Origin: Sipunculus nudus
Taxonomy: Eukaryota; Annelida; Sipuncula; Golfingiida; Sipunculidae
Reading direction: 5' to 3'
Assembly: GCA_026874595.1 (NCBI GenBank)
Contig: CM049311.1
Span: forward strand, 19,274,676 to 19,338,675
Length of the DNA: 64,000 bases
The translations under genes were made by a program, and so were the position numbers. Positions within the stretch are counted from its first letter, which is position 1, and each line of letters opens with the position of its first letter. The notes below the pieces were generated by a model. That model worked only from the letters and a program-made list of their open reading frames with translations, ran no database searches and had not been told where the DNA came from. This document shows positions 10,171 to 21,814 of this stretch, piece after piece.

Positions 10171-11690
10171 TACAGTCAACGTATAAAATCAGTCAATTTG
10201 TAAAATGCCTAAAATTTTCAGTTAATTTACAGATTGCCTGAATAACCCAGATAAATTATAAAATGACAAAAATATTCAAATATTTACAAATTGACTAAAG
10301 ATTTGCCAGTTCATTTGACAGATTGACTAAATCAATAAGCAAAAGACTTTTGTTTCATATATCTCCTTATTGTCAAACAGATATTTCCATTTAATATAAC
10401 TGGCCACTTTGAGTAAACTCGATGTCTGTTTTTTTTTTCTAGGCTGTTTATATGAAGAATACTGATACAATAATGAAACACACAGTAGATGAGGGGTAAC
10501 CAGAATCATATACTTGAAATATGCTCACTGTCTTAACATAATGAAATATGCAAAGCATTTTACGTCTCATATAACTTCATCTTGCTAATATGTAAGATCA
10601 AGAACCAAGTCAAATGAAAGCATCTGATTGAATGTAACATTCAAATTCGCTTGAAAATGTGAAATTTGTGAAAAAATACGGGCAGGAATAACCACTGCTA
10701 CATGGTTGACAATATCAAATACATGATTAAGATAATTATAATAATGATAATAATAATAATAACTTTGTTATAAAGCGCCTATCTAAAGAAAATATGCTCT
10801 AGATCGCCATTTAAAATACATTTAGAGATCCATTAAAAGAAGTGAGATAAAACAGACAAAACATAAGATTTAATTCATGCTTTAAGATATGCATAGGTGA
10901 ATTTCAATTAAAAGGCATTATTACTATTACTGACTTTGTTTGTTACTTGTAATCAGTGTGCAATCTGCATTCTTTGAGTGAAGCCAAACTGTGACGGCTT
11001 GGAATGTTGAGCAGTATTTGGACATACCATATTAACTGCTCTCACCCCCATCCCCATGTTGTCCAAAATATCCTTAAGTATAAATGCAGTGAATCTTTTA
11101 GAAATAATTGAACTGTTTCCATAAGAATGTTAAACCTAGGCATTACGACACAAATGAATTACTTTATGCAGATCTCGAGAATTCATACAAAGAATTTAAG
11201 TTTTATTGTGAAATAAAGAGTGGCGGCTTAAAGGTATATGTATAAAATTGCTTCTAAAATGAAATTTTGAAATTCTGAAACTTTTTCTGGAACTCTAAAA
11301 CAAGAAAATTATAACAATATTCGCACACTGAGAGAGTTGGATAAAACTCTCACACCCACTCCTTAGAGAAAAAGGAAATTACACTCTTTAAGCCAAAAGG
11401 AAGCTTTTGATTTTATGAAACATTTACATATGCAATAACATGACGTAAAATATTTTAAGGTATACTAAATAAATGAAATGCCATTTGAACATTTCTTATT
11501 GTATAAAAATAGTATTTTATTCTTTTTACATTTCAGTCAATATGTCATATAAACTTACTGTTATTTCAGTCAATTTGTAAAACAACTAAAAATTTCCGTC
11601 ATTTTATAAATTGCCTGATGGAATCAGGCAATTTAAAAGTTGCTTAAAATATCAGGCGATTTACGATTGACTGATTTTACACTGATTGTA
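10171..11690. mobile_element. Non-autonomous DNA transposon with ~38-bp TIRs
   Basis: The left end (10171-10210) and the reverse complement of the right end (11653-11690) share TACA.TCA, then TAAAATCAGTCAAT, then GCCT, with only small differences. Within about 170 bp of each end the motif recurs as variants of GTCAATTTGTAAAA in both orientations (for example 10191, 10220, 10290, 11570, 11598, 11650), as expected for transposase-binding iterons. The flanks are TA-rich, so the target duplication cannot be defined. The interior (10330-11550) has no substantial open frame and includes a short AAT-repeat near 10745. Superfamily unknown. Confidence 0.65.
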
Positions 11691-11789
11691 ATACATATAT
11701 CTATATATTTATGTTAACATATACAATGGATATGTGTCAACATGAAGAGCTATATCAGTGAATGTATGTGTATGTATGTATGTGTTTTT

Positions 11790-13620
11790 ATTAGACTTGG
11801 GGCAAATGTATTTGAATACGAATTCTCAATAATCCACTGAATATAAATACGAATACGAATACAAGTAAAAATATTTGGATACGAATGTGAATACTTTCAA
11901 AATGTATTGCATTCATGAACACATTTCTTAAAATATTATTTCAATTATATTATGATATTATGTAATTATTCATTAACAGTTCATCTGTCTGCAATAAACA
12001 TAATAAAAAGCATAACTTAGAGTAAACATTTTTGTTCAAATACTTCTACTATAATGTAGATAAGGTTATAGGGTTATACAAAGCACGCATATTTGCATAG
12101 ATACTCTAACAAAAGTCTGGTATCAGCTTAAAACATATCACACTTCTACTCGAAGAAAGAATTAATTGGCTGAAACATACTTATACTTATATGATTACAA
12201 TTACATAAGTGTACGTCTGCTAATTAACTGACAGTGAGAGAGTCACAGGAAAAAAGCTTATGATGTTTAGGAAGGCTGATATCAGAATGATCTCCAGTTC
12301 TTTCCTGATAAGGTAAACAGAGAGTTTTCAACACAGCGATACTAAGTTGGTCACTGTTACATATGAATAGTCTCCACTGTTCCCTGTGTCCCTAGACATG
12401 GCGTTGGATATATGGTCTACTCTATATGGCCATATGGTATAGTATACCTATCATACATAGAAGAAAACACGGTACATATGCTTTTAGATACTGCACCTTC
12501 TGTTAAAACTCTTATTTAACAAATGATTCAGCTCTTGATAAAACAAGCGCTATAAGCAATCATAGAGGTTCCATAGTAAATCAATTATTCACTTGATGCA
12601 TAACAGCAGAGAGCACGTTTTAGCTTGTTGTTTATCCTTTATTTCCTATTATATTTATATATTTTTCACAAACAGCGCCTGTGTATTTTTTATAAAGTAA
12701 TTGAAAAGTAATTAATTATATTTCAAAGGTAACTTAGTCCAAACAATATTTTGTGAAAATTAGTAATTTGTAATGAAAGATAGATAGATAAATAGATAGA
12801 TAGATAGATAATGTTTATTGTAGACTCACGGTCCACGGTCCATATACATGTATGAGTCAATATGCACATAATATGCATTCACATAAACAGATATAGGAAA
12901 AAGATACACATAGTTACATAAAATACACATACATACACATACATATGCAACATATATATACAAGGACTGAACCGCGACAACGGATATCTAGTTCATTGCA
13001 TAGGCTAGACTATTGAGCTGACCACCAGATGACCCGTCGACTTTGACGTAACTTGAAATACATGTATTTATAATTGTAAAGAACACTTTTAATGTAGTTT
13101 GCCCCAGTCCATGTTAGATGGTATTATTGTAAAACAATAGATAAGATAGCAAAATTTTCTGCTCCAAAGGGTTTATCTATAGGCAACAGATTGGCTCAAG
13201 AGACCGCTAGTATCTCTATGGGCTATATGGAGTTCTGGTAAGTGAAGTGTGACTGTAGACTGGATTACATGGTTGCAACTAGTTTCATCAATTTTGTATA
13301 TATCACATATATCAAGACTGCATATATGCAGAGTTCTGTATTATTTTAATAAATGCTTTTGCAAATAAATAAATGAAAAAGAATATTTCTTTTTGTTAAA
13401 GATTTACAAAAATTAAAGTACAAGAAACAATTTAAAATTGGTTAATCATTTTGCCAAATAAAGTATTCATTATGGATTCACTGAATACGAATACATTTTC
13501 CATTTACTCGAATGCTAACAAGAATACATTTGAAATGTTGTAAAGGTATTTGAATAGGAATACAAATACTCATTTTCTTTAAATTCTTAATATGAATACC
13601 AAATGTCTGGTATCCATATT
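11790..13620. mobile_element. Possible hAT-like non-autonomous element (GAATAC-rich ends)
   Basis: The left part (11797-11910) and right part (13470-13610) are both dense in GAATAC/GTATTC hexamers, starting CTTGGGGCAAATGTATTTG on the left. Subterminal hexamers of this type are common in hAT elements. No transposase is seen, and the ends are not resolved. The interior holds a (GATA)n tract. Confidence 0.3.
12776..12812. repeat. (GATA)n microsatellite
   Basis: About nine GATA units with one AATA interruption. Confidence 0.9.
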
Positions 13621-13728
13621 GACTCATAAAGATCCATATTTTTCACACAAATATTTTTCCTTCAATTTATGTATATGGACCTTGAATTAGAACTGATTAA
13701 TGCAAACACGAATACAAAGTTTCTTATG

Positions 13729-13753
13729 TATATATATATATATATATATATAC

Positions 13754-13792
<39 letters not shown>
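13729..13792. repeat. (AT)n microsatellite with AC interruptions
   Basis: AT repeats with two TACATA breaks. Tyr-Ile repeat open frames across it on both strands are artefacts. Confidence 0.95.
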
Positions 13793-14206
13793 AGAAGTCT
13801 CCTAGGTCTCTATTGCCGCAATATTCACATTTTTTCATATTTCGCATTTACGACAGATTTAGTTCTTTTAAATCTTAGAAAACACAGTTTTCTGTTTCTG
13901 TCCAACTGATAGTTAATAGCAAAACACAAAATATTTCAAATATATGCTTATTCTTAACGTATGATTTATAACAGCTCAAACTGATTTTATTGTTTGGCAG
14001 AATAAAAAGCATGTGGGAATATCTTCCAAAATCCCACATAAATTAATACTTCAGTTTTTCGTGTATTTGTAACATTAGTAATTTAATTAATCATAGAGAA
14101 CATGTTGTTTTATCTAAATTTACAGCTCCGTTACCGTAATATAAAGGTTTCTTTTCTAATGTTAAAATTAGGGTATTATTATCTGTATTGCTGGGATATG
14201 CTCTAA
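13793..14206. other. No recognised feature
   Basis: AT-rich non-coding sequence; nothing recognised. Confidence 0.4.
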
Positions 14207-14401
14207 TTAGTGTGCATCTAAGCAATGAACATCGCAAGAAAAATAGTCAACAATCCAGTAGTCATCGTCTGTTGATGTCGTCAGAGTCAAGATGTTGTTT
14301 CCCGGTGCGTTATAACTGACACTAAATGATGAAGCAAATTCAAGTGGACTGAGAAAAACAAGTGGCAAAGATATACTGAGGCAGAAAAGACATTGACGCA
14401 T
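14207..14401 (-). CDS. Possible 64-aa secreted peptide or leader exon
   Basis: The open frame begins MRQCLFCLSISLPLVFLSP, a convincing hydrophobic leader. It is followed by a polar stretch with STDDDYW and ends VHCLDAH before a stop. There is no recognised domain, no splice support and no clear promoter. It could be a first exon read past its donor, or chance. Confidence 0.2.
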   Translation of the reverse strand: MRQCLFCLSISLPLVFLSPLEFASSFSVSYNAPGNNILTLTTSTDDDYWIVDYFSCDVHCLDAH

Positions 14402-14854
14402 TAAACAATGCGGAACAAACGGTGTATAGTCTGGAGCATTCTTTGAAACAGCACCAAAAAATGACCTAGGGAATCCCTACTGAAAAACCTCAGTGAAACC
14501 CCATCCGGGGTATGTTCGCGGAGACCTGTCTGTAAGACAAGCAAACAGCCTCGGCTAGGGCATCCACGCTGACTATCGTGATGTTCAATAATTTGTACAT
14601 TTCTGTTGAATATGTTTGTGTATTTGTACATTTGTAAATATATATATATATATACGTAGTATCAGAAAAAAATATATAACAACACATGCTCACATTACGT
14701 TTCTGGTTATAAAAATAAACACGTGTTTATCAGATACCTGGTATTTTTATAACAATGGCCAATACAGTAATGAACTAGAAAAGCCATCAGAGAACCTCCG
14801 CCAATTTAGCTCATTAGCCTCATATGGAACTGTCAGAAAAGCAGCATTTTCTTT
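14402..14854. other. Non-coding DNA with a short (TA)n tract
   Basis: Contains a TA microsatellite at 14636-14655. Nothing else recognised. Confidence 0.4.
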
Positions 14855-16097
14855 TAAAATTTAATCAATTTTTCCTTCAATCATTGCCGAGCTATCCTGA
14901 AGATTTCATCAAAATCCGACAAACAAACCAACACCAGCAAAAACATAACCCCTTCCGCTTAGTGGAGGTAATAAACAGCTAAAGTAGAATATATTTGCAG
15001 ACTAAAGATAAGATTTCTTATATGTACGGAATGCAGGATGCGGAAGCGTATTAAATCGGTTCATTCAGAAATTATATTGAGAAATATATCAGGTGATATT
15101 CTTATTGTTTTGGCCCGGCATGCGGAATGCTTTTGTATCAGGCCAAAATGATTTTTTTTTAAGTTTCCGGATTTTATCAAGGTGCAACATATAGAAAAAT
15201 GAATGCTACCGTGCATGTTCATATGAAATCTATCAACACACATTCCATATTCCGTAGATAAGGAATCTTACACGCTACTACTGAAGAAACAAGTCCTAAA
15301 ATTTGGCCAAATCTTTTTTTTTTTTTTTTTGGCCTCATTTTCCTTGGGAGTGGGGGTTAAGGGGATCTTAAGTCATTTAATTTCTTATTAAAAAAGGGCC
15401 CATGACTATAAAAACAACGACAAGCAACCGTGGCCTCACTTCTTTACGTTGATTTACTGACACCTTTCAGGGAAACGGCACGTACACGTGCAATGACGTC
15501 ATTGTGCTCTTTAACGTCACGACTCTCTCCAAATATGGCCAAACCGTCACCTGCTAAAGGTCTCAGTGTAAGCAAATATGCAATAAACCCCCAAAAAATC
15601 AGAGCTTATTCCGGGCTTTTTTACGCATGGATCGGCCCCAAATTTAATCAATTGTTCCTTGTATCATTGCCGAGCTATCTTGAAAATTTCATCAAACTCC
15701 GTTAACAACGAACAACTAACAACAATTGCCAGCCAGCGCCCCTCTCAAGCCACCCCCCCCCCCCGGGCCCCCGCGCCTCTTACACCTTTCAGAGAAACTC
15801 GCACCCCAAAGTGGCCGTTCGTCACCTGCGTATACAAAGGTATGCTATGCCCCCCCCCCCCCCAATAAAATACTAGAGCTCATTCCGGGTTATTTTCGCA
15901 TGGATCGCCCCCAACATTTTATCAACTGTTCCTTGTATAATTGCCGAGCAATTCTGAATATTTCATCAAACCTTTTTGAGGACCTTTTGTGTAATCGTGC
16001 TAACAGACAAACAGATAAATATATTAACAGATAAACATACAAACAAACATACGCGTCCAAAAACATAACCCCCGCCGCTAGGCTTGGCGGAGGTAAT
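14855..16097 (+). repeat. Three related interspersed repeats
   Basis: Segments at about 14855-14976, 15400-15720 and 15745-16097 share a block with TCATTGCCGAGCTAT and ATTTCATCAAA. The last two also share ACACCTTTCAG and a TTATTCCGGG-like block before CATGGATCG. The first and third end in AAAACATAACCCC followed by an imperfect GGCGG-type hairpin and GGAGGTAAT. The middle one lacks this end. Poly-T (about 15311-15330) and poly-C tracts (15756-15765, 15851-15863) separate them. No coding function is seen; probably an old non-autonomous family. Confidence 0.6.
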
Positions 16098-18430
16098 GAA
16101 AGGTTTCATGTTTCAGTTTAGTGACCAAATCGATCCATGTAGTTTGCTGAGCTTGTCAATAAGTCGGTGTGCCCTGCCCGCCCTAATCCTTTTCACACCT
16201 GATAGCCGGCAAGTGCAATGCAGTCTTTGACTTACAGCCAACTGTATTGTTCCGCCCATATGCACAAGGGGCTACCTAAGTGTCATCTGTCAAGTATGAA
16301 CTCGGGCACTAAAATTGGTTTTTAAAACATTATAATTAAAAGAAAATCTGGTACATTATGATAGACAATTCGATGAACAATGAAGAAATGTGACTGTGAT
16401 TCCAGCTATAGGCTAGCAATGTCGCGAATCCAACAAGGGTACTTAGAATTGTTTTTGCCGATTTTTCTCAGGATAGGATATCACTCACATTCCTTAACTT
16501 TAAATTAATATTTCCCAGTGACCTCATTTATTAAAGCATTGAGGTTTTGACGTACGCATCAAATTTTGTTTCCAAAAAGTGTCTTTTTTTTGTTTTTGCC
16601 TTAAATCTAAATTTAAATAATATAAAATGATTTTTATCACAAAGGTGTGATTTCTTTTCTGACAAAATTTTTAAAAAATGTTGTAATGGGAAAATACGAT
16701 AAATGTTCAAACAAAAAAAGCTTCTGAAGTAATTGTTATGTAGATTTACACAGAACTATCATAATTTCTCCAGGTGTTATTTCTAACTAGGCATATAGCA
16801 TTTAAAATATAATAAATGATTCTTTTCAAACAATCTAAACTGGTTAAATATGAAAATAAGTCGAAAGATATTGGTGTTGTTTTATTCCACATTATATAAC
16901 TTTCTTTAAAAAATCCAACCTTTTTAATATATAACATTTATATAAAAAGTTTCTTTTCAGGAAATATTTTGATAAATAAAAAAATATATATCCAAATTTT
17001 CAATGGTTTGGAGATGAATTCTCATTGCAGGATATTAAAGGCTTTAGAAAAATCAAGCTAAATTAAAGCTGGTGTTACATAATTTAGTATGAGTAAAGAT
17101 GTATTGAACTAAACTTATATTGTTACCAATATTGAGTTCTTGAAAATATCCCGTTTGATCCAATTCATTATTTGGTCTGCTACTTTCTTTTAAAATTCTG
17201 CACTCTGCATCACACACTTATACGGCACTAACTATTAAACACTTTTTAACTGAACTTTAAAATGAAAGAAATAAGGTTCTTTTCTCATAGAATTCAGCAT
17301 ATCATATTCAATGTATATTTCGTTTTCGGGATATAAGTATTTTCCAGATGTTTGTTGCATATCCAACAAGAAGCTAGTTTCAACCGGGATATATGTTTAT
17401 TTGTTTAATTGTAATAATGTTATCCTATCAAATATATATACGTGAAAAGAAAGTGGTTGATATTGCGAATCTGGAGGAAATTATTGAATTATTATGAAAT
17501 TATACCCCTTCTTATAATAATTCCTATAAATGCTTCATATACTAAGCTTTTTTATGCACTTGATCAGAGAAACGAAATCACTGGATCCACCACGCAGCCA
17601 AGCTCTGACCTGATGTTGATGTAGCTTGAACCATCTAGGGTACCGCTAGTTGGCAGTACTCAAATTGTGGCTTGAGTTTTATGCTAATGACGGTCCAACT
17701 TTGTTTTAAATTTGTTTAAGCATTAATTAAGAAAAAACATATGTTTGACCATTTTGAGATATTTTGGTCATTTTCAGCTTATTTATTTAAATAGGATGCA
17801 GCACATAGTGTTTTTTTTTTGTGTGCTTACTGTTACTATTATATCATATTATGCAATGATCAAATGACAATCAATCAAATCTGCTCGGTTATCTTTATCT
17901 TCATCATCTTTATTACTAAAACAGTTAGGATTAACATATATGATCATATTTCTTTCAATATGAAACCGATTTGTAAGAATATCAGTGAGTCCTACGTAGA
18001 ATTGCTTAATATATTATACATTAAATAAATAGAAATCAGACAACTGAAGTCACGTTTTGCCTAAATATTAGTTTATCTAGAACAATTAAAACTAATTGAG
18101 TTTCGCTGATAAATATTATTAAAATGTGTGTGCCGCACGTATTAAAGAGCCAAACAATGTTTTTTGGCACTAATATAGTGTTATATAGTGATATATGCTG
18201 ACAATAGCTGGCGCTATTTGATTAATACGCACTTTAGACCGGCTCTGTGGAAGACCATCTCATATGACGTAAATATTACTCACTGTCTGTCAAAGCTGAC
18301 TCTATATGTTTAAGATATGAATGATATACTGTAAGGAAGGTCACAGCCTAGTTGGGACGAAATTACATATGTTTCTTATTGTAATATTTATCATCGAGAA
18401 GAGGCTCATATATGGTCAGACGTGAAGAGG
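16098..18430. other. AT-rich DNA, no recognised gene
   Basis: Only short open frames (up to about 69 codons) without domain, leader or splice support. Confidence 0.4.
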
Positions 18431-18439
18431 TCAAGGATA

Positions 18440-19370
18440 AATGTATGGTCTGTCTCAGAAAATATCTATAAAGAAAATGGGTCCTAGTAACTCTTCAGGG
18501 GGACCTCTGTAAGTTTCCAGGGAAACAAAACACAGTAATGTGGTAAATTTAGATTCATCAGAGGAATACCTGTTGACCAGCTTAAATATTAAGGAACACA
18601 AATCAGATACAGAACCATTTCTAGTTCTTGATGAGGCTCAGACATTTACACAGCTTCTAGAAACAGCTTTACAGTGCGATACTATTAAATCGGCTTTGAG
18701 AGGTAATATAGATGAATCAGTGGAAGAAAGAATGAAATGTTATGGACACCACATACAGGGGCTAACAAAAAGGTGGACAATTTAGAAAATAAAATAAGTG
18801 AAATGCAAGATGAACTGGACCGACAGCAAAACTCAAGACGCACCTTTCATGATTTCAAACGCATGGCTAGAAAAAAAGAGGAAGATACAGATGAAACATA
18901 AACATGGCCAGAGAACTGTTAAATATTGACATTCAGCCCAACGATATTGATATCCCATAGAGAGTTTGCAAACCTGCAATTCAGGGTTTATCCAGACCAA
19001 TGCATGTTACGTTTTTGTCTCACAAAACAAAGGTAGCAGTGTGGAAAAGGAAATCCCATCTGAAAACGGCAGGTTAGGAGTCTACGGGGATTAATATCAA
19101 CGAGGCCTCACTAGAGCCAGAGAAGCATTGTTGCACACTGCTCTCTGAATGAAAAGAGAACTTATAACAGACTGTTGGACACGTGATGGAAGGGTGTACG
19201 TTATAGATCACGGATCGAAAGTTCACATATTTAACAGCAACGGTAAATTTCATTCATGGGTGCAGGTGTTACAACAAAATCCACCAATGCTATATTCAGA
19301 GACGACCATGCAGAACAACCAACAAATAACTTTGACACCAGGACTGGAAAGTTAGACTATGTTCTACGTA
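18440..19370 (+). pseudogene. L1-like ORF1 remnant
   Basis: A broken ORF reads SSEEYLLTSLNIKEHKSDTE, then a coiled-coil stretch ENKISEMQDELDRQQNSRR (about 18785-18840). An RRM-like core follows (DIQPNDIDIPYRVCKP, near 18930; RPMHVTFLSHKTKVAVWKRK, near 18995), then a C-terminal domain with LITDCWTRDGRVYVIDHGSK (19161-19220). This order (coiled coil, RRM, C-terminal domain) is that of L1-type ORF1, an RNA-binding trimeric chaperone. At least two frame breaks and several stops are present (18786, 18898, 18958, 19075). Confidence 0.75.
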
Positions 19371-19619
19371 ATATATATGTGCCTGTCTATATCATATTGT
19401 ATATTCTACTTCTATCGCAGTACTGTTTCCTGTTTAACTATTGTTCAGAGAAATCTTACAAAAAGGGAGCCGGTCTCAACATAATATTTCCATACATTTT
19501 GATAAAAAAAATTCAGGATATTTACTTATATTCTGAAAGGAATGAGGGTGACATTTGGTTCTCATTGAACCATTGCCTCCCGAATTCTTCATTCACAGAT
19601 TTTTCTTCCTAAATCTCCT

Positions 19620-20130
19620 GATTATTATCTGATCTTAAGGGAATAGCGCCAGTTGTGATATCGTGAGATTATATAAGATGTACCCGGCAAAGGGGATATA
19701 TATTATTAACAAGTCAAATAAATAACAAACTGATATTAATGGTAGATATATAATACTAAAAGCTCTTGTTCAGGGCCATGGTTTTCTCTTTATAAATACG
19801 TATGCACCAAATACAGAGCAAGAACAAGTTTGTTTTTACCAGCATATATGGGATAACATTAAGGCATTGCAAGCTAATCCTGCAAAGAAGATGATATGGG
19901 GAAGTGATTTAAACGTTTGTCTGACTGAGCTTGATGCAGACGACACAAGCTTTAAAACCAAGGTCAAACCTGTGAAGCAGCTCTGTACATTCTGAGACAG
20001 TAGTTCGATTTTTGGCTATCAGTACCTGTCAATAGGAACTATTACAAACATATATTCTTTTTTATCTGCCTCAGCAAAGGGGACAATACAGATCAGCTTT
20101 TTCTGTCCATCATTTCTTCCATCATCAAAT
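19620..20130 (+). pseudogene. L1-like ORF2 endonuclease fragment
   Basis: Frames read together give INTYAPN-like sequence near 19795, then WGSDLNVCLTELDADDTSFK (19897-19956) and KVKPVKQLCTF. The usual catalytic GDFN is here SDLN. The next block resembles the end of the endonuclease (about 20080-20130), after which homology stops, so the RT domain is missing. It follows the ORF1 remnant on the same strand, so both belong to one dead, 3'-truncated element. Confidence 0.65.
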
Positions 20131-21243
20131 GTATTGTAATTGTGAATCAACTATCATTTTCTTGTTTTTTTTTACATTTCAAGTTTATGAATTAATTTAA
20201 ATGGTAAAATATATGGAGTAATGTATAATTACTGTAGGTGTTTCGCACTACGAAAAAGGAGACTATACATGAAGGACAATATAATTAATAATATTGCCAA
20301 ATGGCTTTAGCATTTGGATTTATAAGTGTTCCAATATATTTCAAGAACAGAACTTTTCATAACGGTGGGATTTGATAAATTTATTTCACATCCAAATTCA
20401 GCTGAGCGCAATGACCCATAGGACTTTTTCGATTTAAATTTATTTGCATTTTGAGCTGCCTCATTATGTTTTTTTTTCTACAAAAATACCTTTTTTTCAT
20501 GAAAGACTGGAATTCAGATCTGAGTGTTCTAGGTTGTTGATCGAATAAATTGCAAAAGAAGTAAAACCAATGCACGTGATTAACTAAGATCGAAATGTGT
20601 CAGATTGGTATCATGAATATATAGAACAAAATTGGCCCGTCATCAACCATGATATAAGTTTATCAGAAGTAACTGTCACCTGTATATCACTATGATCACT
20701 CTATTTTGGTATATTTAAATACCGAAGCTCTCTGTAACCAATGCATCGATTGCCCTCAAATTATTCGGTTCGGGATATCTTGGGCCGCTTTAACTATGTA
20801 CGATACTGATGGTGCCATCTATGTAATTTTGATAATGGTTTTAAAAAGATGCATACTTTTGATTTTTAGCTAAGCAGGTTGTAAGTCATATCAGTCATTT
20901 GTTTACCATTGTAACCGCTGGGCCTAGGAACTTCTAACTTTATATCCAGGATGGTCTTTTTGGGCACCGGAAATTAGGCCGCCGCGACCAATATTCTCAG
21001 AGATTTCTACACCCATGATAATTAAAAATGTGATACCAGTGCTGAGGTACCTGAAATATTTACGTAGTGATTGCCTTGATTCTTGCTTTGCATAATAATC
21101 AAGGATGGCATGGCGGTATATTGCGCTGCATTGAGCTGCCCTGTCGCTTTAGTGGTCATGAATAAGGCAAATTTTTGAGAGACTACTGGATTTTACAAAC
21201 TCAAACTCAAAACAGAAGGAACTATGAAGGTTAAAATATTACA
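20131..21243. other. Non-coding; possible diverged repeat copy at 20870-21000
   Basis: No open frame of note. Around 20910-20940 the sequence GTAACCGCTGGGCCTAGGAA resembles a block inside the 1.8-kb TIR element of the array (near 28447), suggesting an old relative. Confidence 0.3.
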
Positions 21244-21810
21244 GTGGTTGATGCATTTGGTGACTGTAATGCTGGTGTATTCAAGTATTTGGATTATCGT
21301 CAACCAAATGTGATTACTTCGTGCCCTGACTAGCAACAGCGCTCAGGTACTTGGTTTTCCGCCCATCCTTGAATGGTTACGTTGTGACCGGACCAACAAC
21401 AAAAAAAGAAACGTAGATCTCCGATACGACAGGAATGAATTTGTTCACATAGATGAGAATATCAAACAAGATTATAGACTGTGTAGTGGTGTTCTTTCTC
21501 ACACAGACATTCCGAAAAATGGACTCCAGCTACAATTTAAGAGATGTTTATATGAACTTCATATGAAGCTGGAAATAAACACAGGGACCTATCCAGCTGC
21601 ATTATATGCAAAATATTTGAAAAATGACAAATCTCAACTGGAACAATTGATGGTACATGTAAAGAATATAACAAATCTTTTGAGACGCAGGTGTTAGTGG
21701 ATATTAAGCTCTTTCAGAGGTTACCAGACTGCCCCTGCCTTACATACCTTGATCTATCAGGTAACAACATGAGTGGAATGATAGTGGACACGCTGTCATC
21801 TCACTGAACT
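21244..21810 (+). pseudogene. Unrecognised conserved-looking region upstream of the LRRs
   Basis: A possible acceptor (ATATTACAG, to 21243) precedes an open stretch VVDAFGDCNAGVFKYLDYRQ. After a frame change this continues from 21318 as ALTSNSAQVLGFPPILEWLR and runs open to a stop near 21696, about 126 codons with no internal stop. It includes RYDRNEFVHIDENIK and FKRCLYELHMKLE. A second frame change leads into the first LRR (LPDCPCLTYLDLSGNNMSG, about 21720-21780). It looks like genuine protein sequence that lost its frame. I do not recognise the domain. Its position suggests it is the N-terminal part of the LRR protein. Confidence 0.5.
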
Positions 21811-21814
21811 CAAC

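Noticed and set aside
13183-13230. Plus-strand 48-nt exon with CTG|GTAAGTGA donor, phase 1 open
   Set aside because: Isolated, no partner exons nearby, and lies inside a possible hAT-like element.
13662-13909. Tyr-Ile repeat proteins
   Set aside because: Translation of an AT microsatellite on both strands.
15430-16034. Proline-rich and other plus-strand frames of 69-102 codons
   Set aside because: They cross interspersed repeats and poly-C tracts; not coding.
16233-16238. 6-nt minus-strand exon between AG and GTAAGTC
   Set aside because: Too short to judge and no adjoining exons; chance is likely.
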